Shown one piece after another: positions 1-7,929 of a stretch of DNA of 47,152 bases. Under the pieces are notes generated by a model. It saw only the letters and a list, made by a program, of their open reading frames with translations, was not told the origin of the DNA and did not search any database. How positions within the stretch are numbered: the stretch's first letter is position 1; every line of letters starts with the position of its first letter. Source of the DNA: Desulfovibrio piger ATCC 29098 (GTDB taxonomy: Bacteria > Desulfobacterota > Desulfovibrionia > Desulfovibrionales > Desulfovibrionaceae); NCBI RefSeq assembly GCF_000156375.1, contig NZ_DS996359.1, positions 55,535 through 102,686 on the forward strand, given 5' to 3'. Made by a program: the position numbers and the translations under genes.

Positions 1-2
1 TG

Positions 3-347
3 GCCGCCTGCCTTGGCGGCGGCGCCTGTGCGCTGGCCCTGGTGGCCCTGTACCTGCCCGCGCCCTTGTGGCTGCCGCTGCTGCTCTGCTCGCAGCTCTG
101 CGCCACGGGCCTGGCCACCCTCTCCGATGCCGCAGCCTCGGACACGGCGGAACGGCACGGCCATCCCACGCATACGCTGGCTTCCTATGCCTTCATCGTG
201 GATTGCGGCGCGGCCGCGGGCCCGGTGCTGGCCTACGGCGTGCAGGGGCTTTGGGGCATGGATGCGGCCTACCTTACGGCAGCGGCCCTGCTGCTCTGCC
301 TGCTGCCGCTCTGGATGCGCAGGGAAACATCACAGGCCCACTCCTGA
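3..347 (+). CDS. MFS transporter, C-terminal part (truncated by window edge)
   Basis: The frame is open from the first bases of the window and ends in TGA after SQAHS. The visible ~114 residues are almost all hydrophobic, with three probable membrane helices (about LALVALYLPAPLW, PLLLCSQLCATGL and the AAALLLCLLPLWM stretch) and a short basic tail, which fits the last helices of a 12-helix major facilitator superfamily permease. The motif around ASYAFIVDCGAAAGPVLAY resembles the glycine-rich helix 11 region of MFS drug or sugar permeases. The substrate cannot be read from this fragment. No terminator follows; about 95 bases later the tRNA promoter begins. The fold is moderately certain, the exact family is not. 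Confidence 0.6.
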   Translation, partial: AACLGGGACALALVALYLPAPLWLPLLLCSQLCATGLATLSDAAASDTAERHGHPTHTLASYAFIVDCGAAAGPVLAYGVQGLWGMDAAYLTAAALLLCLLPLWMRRETSQAHS

Positions 348-441
348 AAAATAACATAAGCGATTTCAAGTAGATGAACTCCTTGCAGGCAAGGTCCCGG
401 AGAACTACAATAAAAAAATTTGCCGGAAAATGATTTTTTTA

Positions 442-470
442 TTGACAGGCAGGGGGCTTTTGGCTAGAAA
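442..470 (+). promoter_or_regulatory. Promoter of the initiator tRNA gene
   Basis: TTGACA (442-447), a 17-base spacer and TAGAAA (465-470) lie 38 bases before the tRNA. An A/T stretch (TGATTTTTTT) sits directly upstream like an UP element. The same TGATTTTTT block and the same 13 bases from the -35 box (TTGACAGGCAGGG) occur before the tRNA-Ala gene at 33518. Confidence 0.65.
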
Positions 471-508
471 GGACTTCTCGCACGGATGACGTGCGAATGC
501 TACCGCGT

Positions 509-585
<77 letters not shown>

Positions 586-596
586 GAAAGATCAAA

Positions 597-626
597 GGCT
601 TCCGATTTTCATCGGAAGCCTTTTTT
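597..626 (+). terminator. Rho-independent terminator of tRNA-fMet
   Basis: A perfect 10-bp stem (GGCTTCCGAT / ATCGGAAGCC) with a 4-base loop is followed by six T. It lies 12 bases after the tRNA CCA. Confidence 0.9.
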
Positions 627-876
627 CGTAAGCGGGATCTTTTCCCCTCTTCCTATCCCCAATATCCATGTTTCAGTCGCGGAACTACGCAGCTGTCGAG
701 CTGCGGCAGTATCGCCATGCGCTCTCCGGCGAACGACACTCCCCCTGCGCCGCTGTCCCGTATTTTTTGCCGGTGGCGCGCTCCGGCACGCCTCATCCCC
801 GCAAGGAGATGCCAGCCCGGGCAACCGGACGGCTCGCCACCACTAACAGCGTTGACGAAATACCCTGCCGGCCCCA
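627..876. other. Non-coding gap between tRNA-fMet and the orphan gene
   Basis: I find no gene with a ribosome-binding site here. Short open frames on both strands have no family resemblance. The gap lies in the interval between the tRNA and its diverged 3'-end copy at 2298. Confidence 0.4.
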
Positions 877-922
877 AAAGAAGCAGCCGGACGATCGTCC
901 TCCATGGCGTGCCGCTTCTTTT
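877..922 (-). terminator. Probable terminator of the orphan 317-aa gene
   Basis: AAAAGAAGC (877-885) pairs with GCTTCTTTT (914-922), enclosing a partly paired GC-rich interior. Read on the minus strand it follows the stop codon at 931 and ends in a T tract. Confidence 0.5.
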
Positions 923-930
923 GCCGCCGT

Positions 931-1884
931 CTACTCCTGGTCGAACAGGTCCTCGACACGTTGCAGGGTCATGCCCAGCTCAGAGGCCGCCGCGAACGCT
1001 TCCGCGACCTTGTCGCTCGGTACGACCATAAAGACATATTCATCACCGCCCGTATCCCACAGCAGAATCGTCAGGCCATAGCGGTCATGCAAGACGGGGC
1101 TGCAAGCGCGGAGCACCTCCTCGGGGTACGCGTCTTCATCGTCGCAGGGGGGCAGGTGTTCCTTTGCCCCCGGCGGCAAGAGGCAGCACAGGGAGGCGAA
1201 AACTTCTTCCGGCGCTTCCTTCCAGTCCACCCAGTCCAGGCGCTTCCGGTCCCGCAGGGCCAATCGCATCAACGTAACATGCCAGCCGGTGTAGGCTTCT
1301 TCCATGTCGAACTCTTCACAAAGCTCGGCACACTGTGCCGGTGTCGTGGCGGCGGCGTGGATCTTGTCCGCCAGCGCTTCGGCATCGGCAACACCGAGCA
1401 AGGTAAAGAACGTGAGCAGGGCCGGGCGCGATATGGGCACAGGCGCCGGTATCCTGGGCTTATTCGCATCCAGGAGCATTGCCAGCGTGCGCTCCATTTT
1501 AGCTATGACGGCAGGATCCGTGACTTCGGTATCCCGTCCCACCGTCTCATACCACGGACAGTCCCAGCGTACATAGCGCAGTTCCACGGCATCACCGCAA
1601 AGCACCACGAAGTAATAATCGACGGCCCAGCCGGCGTTGACGACTTCCCCCATGCAGATGCTTTTTGGGATATAGAACGTCCCTTTCTCATACACATATT
1701 CGGAATCCGTGTCTTCCCCCATATCGATATCGCATTTGGGAAAGGCGTTAGCAACGCGCAACGTTTCTGCGGAAGGGATGGTACGCGATCTTTTTCCCTG
1801 AAAAAATGCGAACAGGTCTGTATTGATGATGTCGCTGTGATAGGAGTTTCCGCGCAGTCCCTTGGTGGTATAATAGATATGCAT
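931..1884 (-). CDS. Orphan 317-aa protein, possibly DUF6630-like
   Basis: The frame is open back to 2178, but the ATG at 1884 has a strong ribosome-binding site (AAGGAGG, 6 bases away), so I start there: 317 residues beginning MHIYYTTKG. There is no signal peptide or membrane segment. The acidic, tryptophan-containing C-terminal half (RLDWVDWKEAPEE, then LLWDTGGDEYVFMVVP) resembles what I remember of DUF6630 proteins, whose function is unknown; this match is uncertain. It stands alone with its own terminator and lies between the initiator tRNA and a diverged copy of that tRNA's 3' end, so it may be cargo of a decayed integrated element. No enzymatic motif is visible. Confidence 0.6.
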   Translation of the reverse strand: MHIYYTTKGLRGNSYHSDIINTDLFAFFQGKRSRTIPSAETLRVANAFPKCDIDMGEDTDSEYVYEKGTFYIPKSICMGEVVNAGWAVDYYFVVLCGDAVELRYVRWDCPWYETVGRDTEVTDPAVIAKMERTLAMLLDANKPRIPAPVPISRPALLTFFTLLGVADAEALADKIHAAATTPAQCAELCEEFDMEEAYTGWHVTLMRLALRDRKRLDWVDWKEAPEEVFASLCCLLPPGAKEHLPPCDDEDAYPEEVLRACSPVLHDRYGLTILLWDTGGDEYVFMVVPSDKVAEAFAAASELGMTLQRVEDLFDQE

Positions 1885-2297
1885 GGCTCCCTCCTTGATG
1901 AACATTCTATCCGTGAAAACGGCGCGCCAGAAAGACAGGCAGCAAAGGAACGTCGCCGCATCCGGGAATTCCGCCTCGCTTCCCCCGGGATGCGTCCCCG
2001 CCAAAGCGACGCTCATAAAGGTGCCGCACGCCATGCCCATGCTGCCGACTTTTTCCTTGTTGTCACCCTTCAGGGAAAGCATAGCCGAGAATGCCCGTTC
2101 TATCAAAAATGGCGGGCAACCGTGGGGCGGCGGCATGTACGGCCAGTCTGTTTTGCGGTGCATTCTGGATACTGTCAAAGCAGGACGCCATCCGTACCAT
2201 CCGGGCCGGAGGCGGACAGCATCCGGGCGCTCATTGACACGGATGGAGCGAAGGTGTTCCGGCGGTTCGCGGATCCCGGCGACCTTGGCGGCCAGAC

Positions 2298-2323
2298 GTT
2301 CAGATCCCGCCCCCGCGACTGGA
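2298..2323 (+). repeat. Diverged copy of the tRNA-fMet 3' end (possible att relic)
   Basis: These 26 bases match the T-arm to CCA end of the initiator tRNA (562-587) at 21 positions, and all five differences are transitions. The invariant GTTCA and GCCCCCGC blocks are kept, but the rest of the tRNA is not recognisable upstream. A strong terminator hairpin follows directly, as after the real tRNA. It is either the far attachment site of an old tRNA-integrating element or the stump of a decayed tRNA gene. Confidence 0.45.
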
Positions 2324-2326
2324 ATG

Positions 2327-2362
2327 AAAAAGCCCTTACGGTAAATGCCGTAAGGGCTTTTT
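2327..2362. terminator. Bidirectional terminator
   Basis: A 10-bp perfect stem (GCCCTTACGG / CCGTAAGGGC) with a six-base loop is flanked by A5 on the left and T5 on the right. On the minus strand it lies downstream of the small secreted protein gene that ends at 2441. Confidence 0.85.
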
Positions 2363-2440
2363 CGTTTGGGCTGTCCTCTTTTTCATCCTGCGGCAAGGCC
2401 CTGTGCCCTGCTGCCGCTTTCAGGCGCCCGCTCCCTGTTG

Positions 2441-2857
2441 CTAACGCAGCTTCAGCACGAAGCGCGTCCGGGTATCCGTCGCTGCGTCCTTTTTATAGTC
2501 AAGGACGGCCCCGATGGGCACATCCTTGTCGAAACCGAAACGCTCCTTGAGCTCCCTGATACTGCGGGAAGCGATGGCGGAAAACTCCGCCCGCGTCATC
2601 TTCCGGTCAGCCGCGACGAAGACGATGTCGATGCCCTTGGCATAGGCGGCGACATCCACGGACCTGATCCCCTTGTCGGCATAACGGGCCAGCAGCTCCT
2701 CCTCAAAAGCGGTAAAACGATCACTGTCGTCCACGAACACTTCGGAATCACTGTTCTCCGTGACGGTATCCGCCTGCTGCTCCGCAGACAGGGCGATGCC
2801 GGGCAAGACAGCGGAAAGGACGCACGCGACCACGAGCAGGCAAAAGAATTTCTTCAT
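2441..2857 (-). CDS. Small secreted protein of unknown function
   Basis: This 138-residue protein starts with a textbook signal peptide (MKKFF, a hydrophobic core, then cleavage after about ALSA near residue 25), so the mature ~113-residue protein should be periplasmic or secreted. A GGAGG site lies five bases before the ATG. The mature part is charged and soluble, rich in aspartate near its start, with an alternating pattern (GIRSVDVAAYAKGIDIVFVAADRKM) that suggests a small alpha/beta fold. There is no cysteine pair or lipobox. I do not recognise the family. It is transcribed alone toward a bidirectional terminator. Confidence 0.7.
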   Translation of the reverse strand: MKKFFCLLVVACVLSAVLPGIALSAEQQADTVTENSDSEVFVDDSDRFTAFEEELLARYADKGIRSVDVAAYAKGIDIVFVAADRKMTRAEFSAIASRSIRELKERFGFDKDVPIGAVLDYKKDAATDTRTRFVLKLR

Positions 2858-3080
2858 GGCACCTCCGGCCAGACAAGAGGGAATGGGCTACAGGGGCTCA
2901 CCACAGGTCGTGACGCCAACGACTTCACACCAAACTCTGATGATATCGTTTTGATTCAGATGATACCCCTACTCACTATAATTAATAATTTCTATTTAAA
3001 ATATCGTAACTTATTAAAAAAAGATTTAAGATATATGTAGCCATGTTTACTTCAACTCAATTATATAATATAAAGTATAG

Positions 3081-3086
3081 TATAAT
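3081..3086 (+). promoter_or_regulatory. -10-like box of the PARIS-like gene
   Basis: A perfect TATAAT lies 25 bases before the ATG at 3111, in very AT-rich DNA. No convincing -35 box is seen at the right distance, so this is tentative. Confidence 0.3.
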
Positions 3087-3110
3087 CTTATTTAGCAAAA
3101 GAGGTCTAAA

Positions 3111-3404
3111 ATGGAGATTAACATCTTAAAGGGAAATATTTCAGTTTTTTCAAATCAATTCGTCAAATTCCAAGAGAAAGATTATCAAGAAGACTGGTTA
3201 GAAACTCTTAGAAAAGGAACAGATTTTATAAAAATAGTCGTTGATTTTATAAACAATCAACATAATTTAGATATACTACAAAAATATAGCACAAATAATC
3301 ATAAAAATATAGAAGAATGTCCGTTAGGGAAATTGAGTAAAGATATTTTAGAAAGCTTATCTAACTTGAATGATTTTATAGAAAAAAAATGTACTTTCAG
3401 ATGA
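3111..3404 (+). CDS. N-terminal fragment of the PARIS-like ATPase-TOPRIM gene (upstream of the A8 frameshift)
   Basis: This 97-codon frame has a clear ribosome-binding site (AGAGG, before TCTAAA and the ATG). It is a helical, charged sequence with no motif I know. It runs into eight consecutive A (3382-3389), after which its frame yields only five foreign residues and a stop. Removing one A joins it without a break to the downstream frame: the continuation NVLSDETQFTTSYDVIQIY is open and leads into the ATPase. It is therefore best read as the first ~92 residues of one 626-residue protein rather than a separate gene. If it is a real separate protein, its role is unknown. Confidence 0.6.
   Translation: MEINILKGNISVFSNQFVKFQEKDYQEDWLETLRKGTDFIKIVVDFINNQHNLDILQKYSTNNHKNIEECPLGKLSKDILESLSNLNDFIEKKCTFR
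3382..3389 (+). other. A8 homopolymer at the frame junction
   Basis: G-A8-T at 3381-3390. With seven A the upstream and downstream frames fuse into 626 codons; with eight they are out of frame. Such runs are prone to replication slippage, transcriptional slippage and sequencing error. Confidence 0.7.
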
Positions 3405-3444
3405 AACACAATTTACGACGTCATATGACGTTATTCAAATCTAT

Positions 3445-4992
3445 GTGAACCTAATCAATACATTTAATCAATTAAAAAATAAATTAGCTGCGTATAAAAT
3501 TTTAAAACATCTAGACGGCCACAATAAAACTCTAATAATTCTAGGACCTAATGGAAGCGGCAAAACTTCTCTTGCAAATCATCTTAAGAATCTAGAAGAA
3601 AATGTTAAGGTAATTCCAGCATCAAAACCAATAAAAGCTATAGGATATATTTCTCATTTATATGATTCAACACTACTACGTTTTAATGATAGCCTATATG
3701 GAGGAGCATCAGATACAGAATTACTTCAAAAATTAATAATTGGATTATGCAAAGAACACGATGATATTGCTCGAAAATTTTACGATACGGAAATTAAAGA
3801 TCAAGAATCTATTTATATAAAAGTAAAAGCTATATTTGACGATTTTTTTGAAGTGAAACTAAATAATTCGGCATTTTCAGAAAAAGAAATGAAAGCTCAA
3901 AAAGGAACAGAGGATCCTTTTGATTTTAACAATATGAGCGATGGAGAACGTGTCGCATTTTTCTATATTGCCACTGTACTGGCAGCACCTCGTCAAGCAT
4001 TTATTATTGTTGACGAACCAGAAAATCATTTAAATCCAGCAATCTATAATAAAATTTGGGATAGACTGATAACAGCTCGAAATGACTGCCAATTCATTTT
4101 TATTTCACATACCATTGGCTTCATCAGAGCGAGAACAAACTTTGAGCTTGTCAAAATAAAAAGCTTCGTACACCCAAATGACTTTGAATTTGAATTTCTT
4201 GGATGTTCACTTGAAGATATACAAACAGAGCACATTGTTGAAATAATAGGAAGCCGCAAGAAAATTTTATTCTGTGAAGGTACAAAAACTGACTATGACT
4301 ATAAAGTATATGAAAAACTCTTTGGAGAAAAATTTACGGTAATTGCCACAGGTTCATGTACCTCTGTTATTAATAGTGTTAGTTCCTGCAATAAACATGC
4401 ACAGACATACAGCATACAGTCTGCCGTTGGCATTATAGACTCAGACTTAAAAAGTGAAGAATCTTTGGAAAATTTTAAAAAACAGTCTGTTTTTTCATTA
4501 AGATGCAATGAAATCGAGATGCTGCTTTTAGACGAGTTTATCTTCAAAGCAGTGCTAGAACATTCTTTTAAGGAGTCTCAATTATTTGAACAATTTAAGA
4601 AGGAGTTTTTTAATAAGCTTAACAACAGGAAAGAACATATCATCAGCAGACTTGTCAAAACACAAATCGATGACAAACTTAGAAGTTCTGTTATAGACGA
4701 TAAGCAGCACAAAACAAAAGAAGGAATGAAAGATAATATCCATAAAATTTTTACTCAAATAGATATCGACAAGATATGGAATACATGCGATGAAAAAGTA
4801 AATAATATAATTGAACGTAAAAATTACGACGAGGCACTCAAATTCTGCTGTTTAGGACATGGAGAGATAATTAATGGCATCGCGAATACATTTGCCCCAA
4901 GATACTCTGAACTTGCACTGGGACTATTAGGGAGTAACAAAGGTTTAGCTGACAATATACGCAACAAGTATTTTCCAGAATTATCGTCATAG
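3445..4992 (+). CDS. PARIS-like fused ABC-type ATPase and DUF4435/TOPRIM protein (main frame)
   Basis: Numbered from the GTG at 3445, the 515 residues show a Walker A GPNGSGKT (34-41), an ABC-type signature SDGER (165-169), Walker B IIVDEPENH (187-195) and a switch histidine H222. A second domain from about residue 270 has FCEGTKTDYD (Glu278), IIDSD (331-334) and NEIEMLLL, typical of the TOPRIM-like DUF4435 family. An AAA15-type ATPase plus DUF4435 is the composition of PARIS anti-phage systems (AriA, AriB), in which the TOPRIM part is the toxic nuclease; fused single-gene forms are known. The GTG has no ribosome-binding site and the frame is open back to 3382, which supports one original gene starting at 3111. 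Assignment to PARIS proper is inferred from domains; an OLD-like relative is possible. Confidence 0.75.
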   Translation: MNLINTFNQLKNKLAAYKILKHLDGHNKTLIILGPNGSGKTSLANHLKNLEENVKVIPASKPIKAIGYISHLYDSTLLRFNDSLYGGASDTELLQKLIIGLCKEHDDIARKFYDTEIKDQESIYIKVKAIFDDFFEVKLNNSAFSEKEMKAQKGTEDPFDFNNMSDGERVAFFYIATVLAAPRQAFIIVDEPENHLNPAIYNKIWDRLITARNDCQFIFISHTIGFIRARTNFELVKIKSFVHPNDFEFEFLGCSLEDIQTEHIVEIIGSRKKILFCEGTKTDYDYKVYEKLFGEKFTVIATGSCTSVINSVSSCNKHAQTYSIQSAVGIIDSDLKSEESLENFKKQSVFSLRCNEIEMLLLDEFIFKAVLEHSFKESQLFEQFKKEFFNKLNNRKEHIISRLVKTQIDDKLRSSVIDDKQHKTKEGMKDNIHKIFTQIDIDKIWNTCDEKVNNIIERKNYDEALKFCCLGHGEIINGIANTFAPRYSELALGLLGSNKGLADNIRNKYFPELSS

Positions 4993-5007
4993 CATAATGC
5001 TATATAT

Positions 5008-5880
5008 TTAAAATGCCTCGTACTCCCCGATGGCGCAGCGATCCTGCAACGCGGGCAGCGTGCGCTCCAGCAGCACGCCGTCGCTGTGGCGGGTGTCGTA
5101 GCCGTAGGTGACGCGGATGCCCAGGGTCACGAAGCGCACCGCGCGCTCCAGGGCCACGGGCAGGCTGTCCCCCTGAAGGAACGCCCCCACCAGCACGCTG
5201 GAGAAGGTATCGCCCGTGCCGGGATAGAAGGCCGGGATATAGGGCGACTCCATCTTCCAGAAGCGCCCCTGCCCGCGGTCGTAGGCCACGGCCGCGCAAT
5301 GGCCGGAGCGGGCCGCCGGGGCACTGGTGATGACCACCCTGTCCGGGCCCATGGCCGCCAGACGTTGCAGCTGCTCCTTGAGGCCGTCGGGCGAGATGTC
5401 CGGCCGGTAGGGCTCGTCCAGCAAAAAGGCCGCTTCAGTGAGGTTGGGCGTGATGACGTGGGCATGCCCGATGAGCTGGCGCATGGCCTCCACCATCTCC
5501 GGCGTCTGGGTGGGGTCCAGGGTGCCGTTGTCGCCCAGCACGGGATCTACCAGTGCGAAGCCGCCGGGCTTGAGGAAGTGACCGATGCAGCGGGCCGCTA
5601 TCTCCAGCTGGAGCGGATTGCCCAGAAAACCGGAATAGACGGCGTCGAAGCGCAGGCCCAGCTGCTGCCAGTGATCCAGCATGGGGCCCATCTCCGCGGT
5701 CAGGTCATGGAAGGTGAAACCCTCCACGCCGGAGGTCTGGGAAGACAAGACCGCCGTGGGCAGGGGGCAGGTCTGGACGCCCATGCTGGCAAGGATGGGG
5801 ATGACCACAGTCAGCGAGGCACGCCCGAAACCGGAAAGATCATGGATGGCGGCCACACGTTGCAGGGGGATCTCGTGCAT
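5008..5880 (-). CDS. Pyridoxal/pyridoxamine kinase (PfkB/ribokinase superfamily)
   Basis: This 290-residue protein should phosphorylate pyridoxal or pyridoxamine in vitamin B6 salvage, in the cytoplasm. The start MHEIPLQRVAAIHDLSGFGR, the YSGFLGN segment, DPVLGDNG, TPNLTEA and the C-terminal anion-hole motif PGTGDTFSS (catalytic Asp in GTGD) follow the order seen in PdxK/PdxY-type kinases, and the length is right for the family. It is the first GC-rich gene after the AT-rich island and converges on the island's gene with only 15 bases between the stops. The LysE-type exporter upstream is 36 bases away on the same strand and may share its transcript. Family assignment is firm; the PdxK versus PdxY role is not resolved. 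Confidence 0.88.
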   Translation of the reverse strand: MHEIPLQRVAAIHDLSGFGRASLTVVIPILASMGVQTCPLPTAVLSSQTSGVEGFTFHDLTAEMGPMLDHWQQLGLRFDAVYSGFLGNPLQLEIAARCIGHFLKPGGFALVDPVLGDNGTLDPTQTPEMVEAMRQLIGHAHVITPNLTEAAFLLDEPYRPDISPDGLKEQLQRLAAMGPDRVVITSAPAARSGHCAAVAYDRGQGRFWKMESPYIPAFYPGTGDTFSSVLVGAFLQGDSLPVALERAVRFVTLGIRVTYGYDTRHSDGVLLERTLPALQDRCAIGEYEAF

Positions 5881-5916
5881 GGGTACCTCGGCGGGAAGGG
5901 GGTTGGGGACCGGCGC

Positions 5917-6567
5917 CTAGATCTTCTCCAGCGCCAGCCGGAAGGCGAAACAGATGAAGATGAGCCCCGTGAGCCGGTGCAGCCAGGCCTGGAAAGCGGG
6001 CCGGGCGAACACGCGACGGATGCGGTGCAGCAGGCTGGCCAGCAGCACGAACCAGCCCAGACAGAAAAAGGCCATGATGCCGCCCAGCTCCAGGAATTGC
6101 GGCCACAGGGCGGCATGCGGGTCCAGGAACTGCGGCAGCATGGTCAGGAAAAAGACCACGGCCTTGGGGTTGAGGGCATTGGTCAAAAAGCCCTGCCGGA
6201 AGGCCCGGCGCCGCAGGCCGCGGACAGGCGGCGCCTCCGCTTCCTGCCCCCCGTGGCGCACCACGGCGGCCGTGACCTCGCGTCCGGCCCGCAGGGCATG
6301 GATGCCCATCCAGAACAGATAGGCGGCCCCGGCATAGCGCAACAGCGTGAACAGGGTGACGGACTGGGCGATGACCGCGCTGATGCCCAGCATGGCAGCC
6401 GAGGTATGGACCATGATGCCCAGCGCCACGCCGCAGGCCGCGGCCTGGCCGGAAGACCGTCCCTCCGTCAGGGACGTGCGGACGATGAGGGCAAAATCCG
6501 GGCCGGGCAGCATGACCAGCAGCGCCGCCAGCGGGATGTAGAGGAGCAGGTTTTCCAGCGAGACCAT
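5917..6567 (-). CDS. LysE/RhtB-family amino-acid exporter
   Basis: This 216-residue protein has about six membrane helices and the family's opening signature (MLPGPDFALIVRTSLTEGR, with the conserved PGPD), followed by GVALGIMVHTSAA and QGFLTNALNPKAVVFFLTMLPQF. These proteins export amino acids such as lysine, threonine, homoserine or leucine across the inner membrane; the substrate cannot be read from sequence. The frame extends to 6597, but an AGGA site seven bases before the ATG at 6567 favours the shorter start. It sits 36 bases upstream of the pyridoxal kinase gene on the same strand. Confidence 0.88.
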   Translation of the reverse strand: MVSLENLLLYIPLAALLVMLPGPDFALIVRTSLTEGRSSGQAAACGVALGIMVHTSAAMLGISAVIAQSVTLFTLLRYAGAAYLFWMGIHALRAGREVTAAVVRHGGQEAEAPPVRGLRRRAFRQGFLTNALNPKAVVFFLTMLPQFLDPHAALWPQFLELGGIMAFFCLGWFVLLASLLHRIRRVFARPAFQAWLHRLTGLIFICFAFRLALEKI

Positions 6568-6688
6568 GCGTCGTTCCTGTAGGACACCCGTGGGCACGGG
6601 GCGGGAAACAAAGGGAGGAAGGGCCCTTCCCGCAGGGATGCGCCCTTCCTCCCGGATGTACGAAGATCGTGCGAAATGATGCGTCCGC

Positions 6689-7831
<1,143 letters not shown>

Positions 7832-7888
7832 TGTCTGCATCCTTTTCTGTATTCCTGATTGCGGCCGCCACGGGGCGAGCCTGTAGGC

Positions 7889-7921
7889 AAAAAACGGCGC
7901 ACCGGGGACACCGGCGCGCCG
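7889..7921 (-). terminator. Terminator between the citrate synthase and icd genes
   Basis: Read on the minus strand, a GC-rich hairpin with arms GGCGCGCCGG and CCGGTGCGCC, separated by a short loop (7895-7921), is followed by six T. It lies nine bases after the citrate synthase stop. Confidence 0.75.
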
Positions 7922-7929
7922 TCATGCGT

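Larger units (their letters stand above)
2930..5007. other. AT-rich accessory island 1
   Basis: Base composition falls abruptly from the GC-rich norm to strongly AT-rich at about 2930 and returns at about 5008, exactly where the pyridoxal kinase gene ends. The island holds one gene (split by a frameshift) with its own promoter-like TATAAT (3081-3086). No transposase or integrase is present. The composition and cargo point to horizontal transfer; the means of entry is not visible. Confidence 0.6.

Noticed and set aside
1885..2178. 98-codon upstream extension of the orphan 317-aa gene
   Set aside because: The strong AAGGAGG site lies at the internal ATG 1884 and the extension has no coding character.
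4991..5003. Short palindrome TAGCATAATGCTA at the end of the PARIS-like gene as an attachment site
   Set aside because: It is only 13 bases, overlaps the stop codon and has no copy at the left edge of the island; it may just help terminate transcription.
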